A DNA stretch of 64,000 bases from Patella vulgata. Lineage: Eukaryota; Mollusca; Gastropoda; Patellidae. Of the stretch, positions 49,101-61,100 are shown piece by piece. Position 1 is the stretch's first letter, and each line of letters begins with the position of its first letter. The translations under genes were made by a program, and so were the position numbers. Under the pieces are notes generated by a model, which was not told the origin of the DNA, did not search any database, and worked only from the letters and a program-made list of their open reading frames with translations. The stretch lies in the NCBI RefSeq assembly GCF_932274485.2, contig NC_065879.2:62083459-62147458 (forward strand). The letters are read 5' to 3'.

Positions 49101-52100
49101 TTTCTTTTTGTGTGTTTGTGTCGCTTACAGGTCGCAATTCTTATTCGATTGTCTTGAAAACTTTTCATACTTATTCCTTATGCCCTAAGGATGACCTCTA
49201 TTAGTTTTGGTGCATGCCCGACACTGTGGAACAGACCCACACCCAATTTGTGTATGTGTGTCTGTGTTTCGTCTACAGGCCGCAATTCTTAACAGATCCT
49301 TTGAAACTTTGTATACCTATTCCTTATACCCTAAGGATGACTCCTATTGTTTTTGGCGAATGCCTGACCCCTAGAGACAGAGCCACACCCATGTTTTCTT
49401 TGTGGCTCTATGTATTGCCTACAGACCATAATTCTTAATGGATTGTCTTGGAACTTGGCATATATATTCCTTATAGCCAAAGGATGGCAACTATGATTTT
49501 GGTGCACGTCCCGGTCCCAGGGACAGAGCACTGCCCAATTTTTGTGTTTGTCATATACATTCTGAATGGATCAGCTTTGAACTTGGCATATGTATTCCTT
49601 ATAGCCTAAGGGTGGCAACTATCAATTTTGGTGCATGTCCTGACCCCCAGGGGCGGAGCTGTGTTTAGCACCTGAAGGCCACAATTCTGAATGGATTATC
49701 TTGGAACTTGGTATGCTTATTCCTTATACCCTAAGGACGGAAACTATCGATTTTGGTGCTTGATTCCCCCCTCCCCACACCTTTGGGCGGTGCCACACTC
49801 GCTTTTTGTTAATATTTTATCTGTAAATGTTATATAGGCTGCAATTATTAACAGATTTGGATGCAATTTGGAATGATCCATCATAGGGTTGTACCTATTT
49901 ATTTTGGTCCATGTCCATGTCCAACGCCACACCCAATTTTTGTGTATTTTTGTCTACAGGCTGGAATTCAGAATGAATCATCTTGGAACTTGGCATATTT
50001 ATTCCTGTAAGGATAGCAACTATTTATTGTCCTAACCGCCAGGGGTGTGTTACCACACCCACTTTTTAGTCTGTAAATACTCTACGTACAGTTGCTATAA
50101 TTAACAGATTTTGTTCAAATTCAGCATATCAATCATTTCAATAACAGGGTGGTACCTATTTATATTGTTCCAAATCCAACTCCCAGGGGCAGAACCATGC
50201 CATATTTTTGTATTATCATCTACAGTCTGCAATTCTGAAAAGATCATCTTGGAACTTTGCATATTTATTCCTTATGCCGTAAAGACAGCAACTATTTATT
50301 TTGGTGCATGCACTGACCCCCTGGGGCAGTGTCACACCCACTTTTTTGTTAATATTTAGTCTCTAAATTTGGCCAAACAAACTCAACCCCTAGCCTTCTT
50401 TGCCTCTTGTCATATTACAGTAATTGCAGCTATTTCATATTTCATTCTCTTCATTTTAAAAAGTACCATATCAATGAAAGCAGGAATGTGGACGTATATT
50501 GCAGCGTTAGCAATTCTCTAGTTAATCAACGGAGCTAAAGCTCTTTGATTTCAGTTAAAACAAGCCATCAGTGTCCCCCGCCAAAATCCCAAACATTAAT
50601 TAATTGCACATTAATTGAGTGATCAAACTGATCATTTATGCTTAAGTCTAAGCAGAAAATGTTCACTATCAAACTCAGGTTTTGAAGTACCCGGTAGTGA
50701 AACTATACGCTAAGTTTCATCACTCTCCATTAGTTAGAATCAAAGTTATCTTGTCCCAAAGCTCTGCTTATCTTTCATGGGAAATATTAATCATTGAACT
50801 CAGTCAAGGCATTCACCTAATGAACAGCTATACCTCAATTAAAAGCAGAGTTGTTATGTTCCAAAGTCTTGACCAATCAATTTGCTTATCACTACTTAGC
50901 CTAAGCAGAAATTTCTCATCATCAACCTTAGTCAATGTATTGATACAATGAACTATACTCGGAGTTTCATCGCTCTCACCCAATTAGAACCAAAGTTATT
51001 CAATATCGTGTTCCAAAGTCTCAACCACGTAATATGTACACCAATTTTGAACATTCTACCTCAATTAGAAGGACAGTTATTGTGTTCCAAAGTCTCGACC
51101 AATCAGATTGAAGTCTCTACTTCAGCATCGAACCTTAGAATCAAATTGCTTATCTCTGCTTACCCTAAGCAGAAAATGCTCATCTTCGAACTCCTAATAA
51201 ACACCTACACCAAGTTTGAACATTCTAGCTCAATTAGAAGGAAAGTTATTGTGTCTCAAAAAGTGTGACAGACATCCCATTTTAATAGTTCCCTGCTTTC
51301 TTCGAAAGGCACGGGACAATAAAGTATTAAATTGGGTTGAAGTGATGTGTTATTTCGACTAGTGATGGAGCAAGCTGTATATCATTTAAACTTTGTTTGG
51401 AAAGATCCAGCAAAAGTTGATTGGTTTGGAAATTTTAGTTGATTATATCTTAACACAGGCTTTATCTACCGGTAATATCTATAGACCTAAATTTTAAAAC
51501 AAAGGCAGATGGCCATTCCATAAAACAAATCAACAATTAAAATTAAATAAAATCAACATTTATATTTTGGTCTAGTCTTTTAAAATTATAATGAGTTACC
51601 CCCCCAATATGGATTCCGCTCAAATCATTTATAGCATTTTTCTATTTTCTTTCATTTCATTTGTCTAATAAAACTTATTCCACCTTGTGGATTACTCTTA
51701 GAAACCTTTATACTAAATCTGTACAACTATCAGAAGCCATGTGGTACTTTTTTGCAGAAATAAGATACAAACTTTTAGTAAAGTTTCTATGTGTTTTTCG
51801 TGGTACATTTAAGTCCCCAAATTTGATGCTATGTTCACGTGTCAGGATGACCATGTCTACATACATTTACATAAGTTATAGTGGTATGAGAGTGTTGCTA
51901 TTACCAGGTTTTCCATAGCTAAAGAAGATCATTTCTGAACAGCAATATTTTGGGCAGGAACTTTCAGAAAAGATATTTGGGCGATTTCTCACTTTTATCA
52001 ACGAATACCCTGTGAGATGTGGAACTGCCCTTTTAATGATTAACAAATTTCACAACTCAATGTATATGAATTTCTTAATCAAGTCCCAGAATTGGCTTCT

Positions 52101-55100
52101 ATATGTTAGATCCTCATAAATCAAATTGAAAACTCTGTCTCAGCATGCTTAGCCCCTGACTAAGTTCATTGGGCAAACACAAATTTCCACTTCTGTAGAT
52201 CTATATCTTTCACTAGTCTAAAACTTTGTAGGCGTAAGTAACATAAGTTCTGTTCTTTTCTTGAGAAACTGTCATATTTTTCTTTAAAACATTCTTTTAA
52301 AAACACTTTAATAGTTTAAATTTTTTCTTGGTGTAAAAACTATCTGGCTACCTCATAAACACATCTGTATTTCTGTAACTTGAACGATCTCTGGAATAAA
52401 CAATATTTCACTAAATGACAACAGCTAAATATTAATTTTAGAGCCATGGGTTCCTATATGTAAGCCCAACTGTGAACCACTCCATATAGCAAACAAAAAA
52501 AAACATAGATAGGGGCTTATCAGGTCCCTTATTCGCCCACCAGCAAAAAATCTCCCCATCTAGCTCTAAAATCAATACCTGTATTTCGTTCACAAGATAT
52601 AAAAGTTATTAAATAAATGAGGATACAACTCCATTACTCCAGACATATTGATCAAAATATTCTGAAATTCAATAGTGTTCTTCCTTATAAACAATCCCTG
52701 AAAATTTTAAAAAATCTGTTAAGAAATCTGACCTGTAGACTTACAGTGTTTGCAAGAAATCTAGAATGGACTATATGTGGGCAAAGATCTAGTATAAATG
52801 ATAAACTTGGTCAGATGAAATGAAATGGGGTTTATCATCCTACTTTTCTGAATCAACTGGGCTAATGAAGACAGGTATACACCAGGCAGTGTGCTATGAG
52901 TGAAATTTTGCCCGGACAGTGGCCCTATAGCCTACTCTTATATCGAATTTCAAGTGTCAAGATATGTACATGGGACCATGGTGTTTCGTCCATTCCGAAT
53001 GACTAGACTAGACAGTCTTCCATCCTGTGCCAGGAACTTTCTTGGTCACCACTGGGAACAAACCCTAGACCTCCAGATTGGTAAGCCAGCATCTTACTCA
53101 CTTAGTTCTACGACTTCCAAATTTGGTCAAAGAAAGAAATAAGTTTAATGCTAAATCAATACAAGGTCAATTGTAAATTTTGATTGCTCAATAGTTGGGA
53201 TCTACGGCAAAGTTCTTTTAATCTTTGTTACAAACAATTGTGGGGTCAATCACATTGTAACTGGCCAACACGGCACCATCATATGAGTCAATATGGTGGT
53301 TGTTTCACTGAATCTGATACTTCGATAATGTTCCTTGATATCCCTCAAATGTTAGATCTCCAAGCTTACTTTAAACCATTCGACCACTCAGTCCTCCTCT
53401 ATCCCTCGTAGTCGTAATATCCCCAAACCATAACTAAACCATTTGGCCTCAGAGTACCCCCAACCCAAGCCATGTAATATTCCTCAACTTACTTTAAACT
53501 AGTCAGCCAACCGAGAAACCACACCCCATCCCTCAGGATATTCTAAAACTTAAACTTACTTGTAATATCCCATAGCTTATTTCAACCCAGTCGCCAAACC
53601 CAGAAGTCCCACCCCTCCTGATATCCCAAAACTTAAACTTACTTTAAACTATCTGTGTGACATTTATATTCCATGATGGTATTTGGTGGTAAATTTAAAA
53701 TTCTTTTTAATGTATCTCGTATTCTTGATGTGGTCACATGATCATTAGCGGTTTTATTCCATAATGATAAAATATCTTCCTGTAAAAAAAACCATACACT
53801 TAACTATTAGAGAAAAACATTGTTTTTTTATATTATCTATATTCTATTTATTACCTTGTATTATAGCAGTAAGCTTAAATCTTTTTGTCTTTAATTAACA
53901 AATTAAAACATTGAATATGGGCAATTGTCATCCCCTTCCCACAGCAGCTAAATCGTCTGAGCAGTCGACAAGGGTTGTCACATATTTATTCTTTGTAGGT
54001 ACATGTAATAGGAGCATTTACAAGACATGCTGCCAATTACATACAGAACAGATGATAACTTTTGCCAATCGAGAATTCACAAGGTTCAACAAAATAAAAC
54101 AAAGGCCATAACTGTATGGCAGTATTAGATTCAAAATCCTAAATTTGTTAATGTCATGCTATTGTCCAATTTCTAACTTCTATTCATGTAAACTCTAAAT
54201 TAAGACAATTTATAATCCAATTTATTTGTTCAGAGTAAATTTTAATTATTTCATCTTATGTCTATTATTAAGGCAAAAATGTCTTCTTCATGCTTTACAT
54301 GTTTAGCATGAACATCAAACAAATTTAGAATTTTGACATTTCTATCTAGCAACAATCATTATGAGGTTGTTTGTTGTCGCCACTACATGGTAAATTTGGT
54401 GATTGAGCACCTGATTGGGACCATTAGGTTGATATAAACAACTCGCTCTTCGTCAGATTGAATGTGGTGCTAAAATTGGAACAGCATTGATCAAGATATA
54501 TATTTCAAAATGCTATGTCAAATACATGTATGCTATACAACATTTGTTTCTTTTTTTTTTGAAGACAAGTGCAGGATTTGGAGAATTTTGAATCTAATAT
54601 ACCGCCATATACATATGTAACTGTAGAACTTAAAGGACAATGTTGGTGTTCGCCAATATTACATGTGATAGACCTGGTTAAATTCATTCCAAATATAATT
54701 TAAACACAGAAATCTATGCTATGGTTGATCTGTAACAAAGATTTGAAGAATCAGAAAGTGAAGCAAAATAAAGAAAACACAAGTTATCTTTATTACTGAA
54801 GTAGAGAGCGGTAACAGTTACTTAGTCGATTTTCAGCTCAATGATAAGTCTGTTGGCATCGAAAAGTTGTTATATGAGACGGGAGAGAATATTTGTACAT
54901 AAAAAGAATCAACCATCAAGATAAGGGAATGCAAGAAAAATTTAAAAAGTCTGTGCATTCCCTTGTTGTTTTTAATTCTCTATTTACACATTTTAAGCAG
55001 TAATTATAGTTTATTCCGGCAGCCCTATAAATATAGATATACTCAATAGGTTGTCAACTCACTATTATACGATTATAGGTGTGATTCTCACACTTAAAAC

Positions 55101-58100
55101 TCATATACACCGGAAATAATTACACAATTACCTCCCTTGTTTTCTATTCTCCACCATGTTTGAATTTGAAGAGGAAAATGATATTTTTGCCAATTTCTCA
55201 ACTGGCAATAGTGAATTATAGGATTAATAGGATTATTCTTTAACAAGGTAGGGCTGTTTATAGATACCATCTATTTTAAGGCTTTATTTTAATACATTTT
55301 AAAAATATAACTTAAAAATATGAAATTGCAACTTTAAGCCCTTTTGTAATTTTCAGAGAAATTGGAGTATGCCAGTTTAGTAGTAGCCCCGGCTTCTGAA
55401 AGTGACGTCTGATTCAAAGTAGTGCTTGGTGTTCTATACGAGGTAGGATACACACGTACTCTTTCCAAAAGTACCTTATACCACTTCCCATGTTAGTTGT
55501 TCACATAACCCAACCAGTTTTTGTTTTACATTTGTATTATGTTACAGTCAATGTCTACAATCAGGCAATGTGTACAATGCCTTTGTAACTCTAACCCTAA
55601 CCCCCACCTCAACCCTTACCCTAACCCGGCAATGTACACATTGACCGATTGTAGACATTGACTGTCACATATATAAATACAATTTTTGATACATACAGAT
55701 TGTGAGGTTTGCAGGTCTGGAAAACAAGCGAAATTCCCATTCTGTGCAAATCTGATCAGAAGTACACAGAAATCCAAAGAAATATTTTTTTTCAATGAAC
55801 TTATTGGCAAGTAATTTTAAACTAAGGGCCGGTTGAGATATTAAATATGAATGCAGTATTTGATGAATAAAGATTGCCTAATTGCCATTTTAGAGCACAG
55901 GCCAAAATATGATTTGTAATACACATGGCGGAGGCGAAAGTAACTGTCACCATAATAACATTGGTAGGGCTTCCTAAATAAACTATAATTATCGCTTGCA
56001 ATGTGAAAATACAGAATTAATAAAAACAAGGGAATGCACTGACTTTTTCTATTTTTCTACCATTCTCTTATCTTGTAAAAATTCTTTTTATGTACATGTA
56101 TACTTCGTTTTAAACAGATATCCTCTAAAGGTCTCCTATAACAATTTAATAGAATTATCAGTGAGCTGAAAATCGACTGCCCATGTAACTGTTATCGCTC
56201 TCTACTTCAGTCTGTAAGGAGTACTCATGTTTTCCTTTTTTTGCGTCACTTCCTAATTCTTCAAATCTTTGTTACGGATCAATTGTAGCAAAGATCTCAG
56301 TGTTAAAATTATATTTGGGATGTGGTCAGTAAGGTCTATCACATATATATTGGCTGATGCCAACACTGTCCTTTAATAACAGAAATTACTGAAATTCAAT
56401 AGGTTTCTTTGTTTTACTAATCTAAATAATGCACATAGATTTAATTCAGATCAGATGATAACTTTAGTCGTTAGAGGGTCCACAAGGTTCAACAAAGTGA
56501 AACAAAGGCCATAACTCTAAAAGTAGCCTCTCATGACCATGATGTTTATAACCAAATTTAAAAAGAATCTGTCAAAAACTCTATCAAGTTAGTTAGGGGG
56601 TTTTAGACACGATAGAATTTCATTAAAAATTTATAACTTTTTTTTTTCAAATGGCTATATCTCCACCAATATTTGAAGTAATTTTAGACTTTGTACTCTT
56701 TAACATATATTTTTTCTAGATTTTAATGAAGGAGTCGGTTTCACACCACTGGTTCACTTGACATGGAATCACATAAGCCATAGTCATACGCACATCAAAT
56801 ACTGATTTTATTACAACTCTACCTGATAACGAATTGATATTACAGCTCCACAAACTTCTCCTCCGACCATAAACTGTTCACCTAACATGGCTAAAACTAA
56901 ATTTTCCCAACATCGTGATGCAATTCCTTTCTTTAAACGTATAATCCATTTACCACCTGCTTTATTAGCATCATCCTTTAATAATAACATCAATACTTTA
57001 CAAACATCATCATTTAATAACTACATCAATACTTTATAAACATCATTTAATAATAACATCAATGCTTTATAAACATCATCCTGTAACACTGTGAAACTTA
57101 AACTGTTCACTTACGAACAGATGACTTTTATTTATTAAGTCATCATTACTCTAAGCTAATCTTTAAAGATACTTTCCAATGTACAAACTGTGTGATTTGA
57201 TGATATATTTGGACTAAAAACATATTCAAACTAATTAATCTATCAAAAATTTGCTTCAAATCCCTCTCAAAACTTTGCATTCGTCGGGAAATACTGCAAG
57301 CCATAAATAAACTGTTGCTAGATGCCATGTCTGTCAGCTCAATTCCTTGAGGGAGGGTCCATTTTTCAGAATGTATTTTTTGTTACTGACTGTATTTTAT
57401 CATACATATTGACCTAAGTAAATTCTTGATTATTTTCTATCAACTATATTTTCCGTTGTTAATTGCAGGGTCTTTTGTACGTTGGCGCCCCTCAATGTTC
57501 CCCAAAGCGCTTAACCATTTGATCAAGAAATAACAACCGCCCCCTCAGTCAAGCTAGCACACAATAACCTGGTAAAGAACAGTCGGGTTTGTCAGTTAGT
57601 GATACCCTGACATTTTTGCCCAGTGCTTGCCCCATGGGTGTTTTCGGGGTAATACAGTATTTTTCTAGTAAGATTGGGTGTCTATACTTTCCATATATAC
57701 CAAATTTGCCAAATGTTTATTGGAAATAACCACCCAATAAATACTTTCAGGACAATGTACATGTACCTTTAATATGAATAGAAATAATATAATAGTCATT
57801 AATTAGAAGGTGTGTAACTAGATGTGATTAATTCTAATACCCACCACTACCCAATACACAAACCCAGCCAATAGTGGTGTATATCATGTATTGATGTGTG
57901 TAACACGGCTTTGGAATTTGATATAAGAGTATGCCATGGTGCTGCTTTCCAGGCAAAATTTCCCTCATAGAACACTGTATGGCATATGCCCCTCTTCATT
58001 AGCCCATTCAGAGCAGAACAGTAGGAAGGACGTTAAACCCCATTTCATTTCATTTTTAATCAGCGGTTGCCAGGAAAGATGCATCCACATTTTGCAAGAG

Positions 58101-61100
58101 ATGAATAGAGAACAAGCTAACATTAGGGGCCATAATCCAGGAAGTTATGGTCTGAAATGCGTGGATGTGAAAATGGACTGAGATATTTGGGATATAAAGA
58201 TATATTTTAAATTTCATCAAAATCGGATAAAAATTGTGACTTCTAGAGAGTCCACAACCTTGATATTACATACTTTTACATTATTTGCGTACAAGGAGTG
58301 GCAATTTTGTCACGCAGTTTCGGTGCAATTTTCACAAAGTTCGAACTTACAAGCCATTAGGGTGTAACGGTGATACATTTAAACGTTTTTTTCAAAGGGT
58401 GTAATGGTGATACATTTAAACCTTTTTTTAAAATCTGATACAAATTGTGACCTCTACAGGGTCCACAAGCTAAAAACATGATTTTTCGTACAATCAGGGG
58501 CCATAATCCAGGAAGTTACAGTCCAATATGCGCAAATATCAAAAGAACCCAAGATCATAATATTTAATCACTATACTAACCTTCCAACAAAGGTGAGAAT
58601 TCCTCATTAAATATTTAATCACTATACTAACCTTCCAACAAAGGTGAGAATTCCTCATTAAATATACGATAATGGCTATACTGAACTCCCACATTGTCAG
58701 ATTCTCCTTTAAATATATTATAATCTCTATACCAACCTAATATAATTCCAATATGCTCTTTAAATATATGATAATCAGCATACTTACCTCTCCCACTGGT
58801 CTGATACCCGCTTGTAATATAAATATCTATACTAACCTCCCACATGGGTCTGATACCCTCTTTAAATATATGATAATCGCTATGTCCCGAAAGTTCACTG
58901 GGTCGAGACAGATGAGTATAATATGACCAAAACTGTTCTACCTGAAGAAAAAAACAACCATCTGATAGTCTAGAAAGTTAATTATGGGCTTGGGTGATTA
59001 ATTACCGTTTTGAATTAATAATCTATAATAACATTTGAGGCTAAGATAAAGTCCTGCAACAGGCAGATTTAGCAGAAAAAAAACATCTGTTCAAAATCAC
59101 AAGCATCCTACAGTTTAGAGAGTTAATTATGGGCTTGTGTGATTAATTATCATTTTGAATTAATAATTTATATAACATTTGATGAAGACCTGCAACAGGC
59201 AGATTTAGCTCTTACATGCTGCATCTTTAATGGAATCTTGCGAAGAGTCAACTTATTATGTAACTCGGCTATACAGCAGTGTACCAAACTTTAAATTTTA
59301 ACATACAGCAATTCCGAAAAACATTGATTTAAAGGCAACAGAGAGAGCCCAAATTCAGTAAAAGATAGCCACATAAACCGTGGAAATATGCCCACAGAAA
59401 AAAAGCCACAGACAGCAGCTTATCCAAAAGGAAGACATGGTTGTCCAACAAATTAGCCAGTTTATCGGAGTACAAATTACACCTTAATTTGAACAGAAAA
59501 TTAAGCCGATTTGGTTTTCTAATAAATTACTACCATGTACTTACCGAAGAAAAAGATCCGACAAATTTAAGAGTTTGATCATAACGTGTTGTCTGTTTGC
59601 CGGGGGTTCGTTTAGAAAACCAGAGGGAATAATTAAACTGTATTGGATGTTCACCTGGTCCCGGATGCTGAAATATTAATTAAACTATATATATACTATA
59701 TATAAATATATACTGTTCTGCTCCCAATGAGGCTAATGAAGGGGGCATATAGCATACAGTATGCTATGATGAGGGAAATTTTGCCTGGACAGCGGCGCTA
59801 TGGACTACTCTTATGTTGAATTCCAACTACCAAGGTTTTTGTTTTACGTGCACACCAATGTTTACACAAAACTTTGGTTTTCTGTCCCATCCAAATGACT
59901 ATCATTGTTCCTTGCTAGGCCATCCGTTCAGCACCACTGACAAGGGGGATCCACGCCTGAAAATCCTGATGAACTTTCTTGGTCAACAGGGGATCGAACA
60001 CAGAACCTCCAGGTTAGCAAACGAACGTCTTGTATTCACTGAGCCACAGTGGCTCCAAATTCGAAATGTCAGGCAGAATGTTCATCATGGTGTTAGACAG
60101 ACATACATGAGGGTTATTTTCGGGCCCGTTTTCACAGAGTTGTTGTAAAATTATTATTGTTGATGATGACTTTAAGAAAGGAATAATTAAAGATATGTTG
60201 TAGTACTGAGCATTATTAAAATTTTGTCCACCTGTCGCTTGGTAGTTTTACTTACTACCTTACTATCTGTCTAACGTAAGCATTTTGAGCCCTGAATGAA
60301 TCATGAAGGGGAAAGCATGTAGACAGACTTGAACTTTAGTTGCACTGGAAGGTGAAAGTAGAGTCTGATACGTACTGGAGCTGGGGTTGTCTGAACATCC
60401 ATTTCTACTGATTCCTCGTCACCGCTATCTTCGCCTTTCAATCTAAAAAATATGATGAAAGTTGGTATAAACAATGGTTATATCTTTCAAATCTTACAAA
60501 ATCATATTAATAAAAGAGGATTTGATGACAAGATGTAGCTTATAAATATTAAAATTTCATAATATGCCAGACACATCCTTTCAGACTGCTTTGTTATATG
60601 TAGCCTACTATAACTAGGGGTATTTTTGCAATAAGCTTACAAAAAGGTATTGACAATTTAATTGAACAACAAAATGTCTTCAGCAGAGTGAACACAATGG
60701 ATCACGAATAACAGCCAATGCATTTACGCCCTCTCTTTTATCCAGACAGAATAAACTAGATTTGTCCTAGAAACAGCTATCACACACTATGTCTATGCTG
60801 AGTGCAGAATTCACCTTGGGGACAGAAAAATCCCCACGCATGCGTGATCCCAGTCAAATTTCCATTGACTAATCTACAAGCGCAATGATCTCTGTGTGAA
60901 AATTATATTTTTAATGTGTTTTTAAAAATCAGTTCTATCACATATGACGGATGTGATAATGACTGACACCAATATTGTCCTTTAAAAATATTGAAGAGTA
61001 GCCTAATCAGCACAAAGTTGACAATCTGCGTCCCAGTTTGATACATACATGCTGATTACAATCGGTGCACGTAGGGTTCAATCTGTCCCAGGGGTGAAGA

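Noticed and set aside
2271-51320. CRISPR-like regular repeats
   Set aside because: Units are 120-330 bp, degenerate and without short uniform spacers; the genome is eukaryotic.
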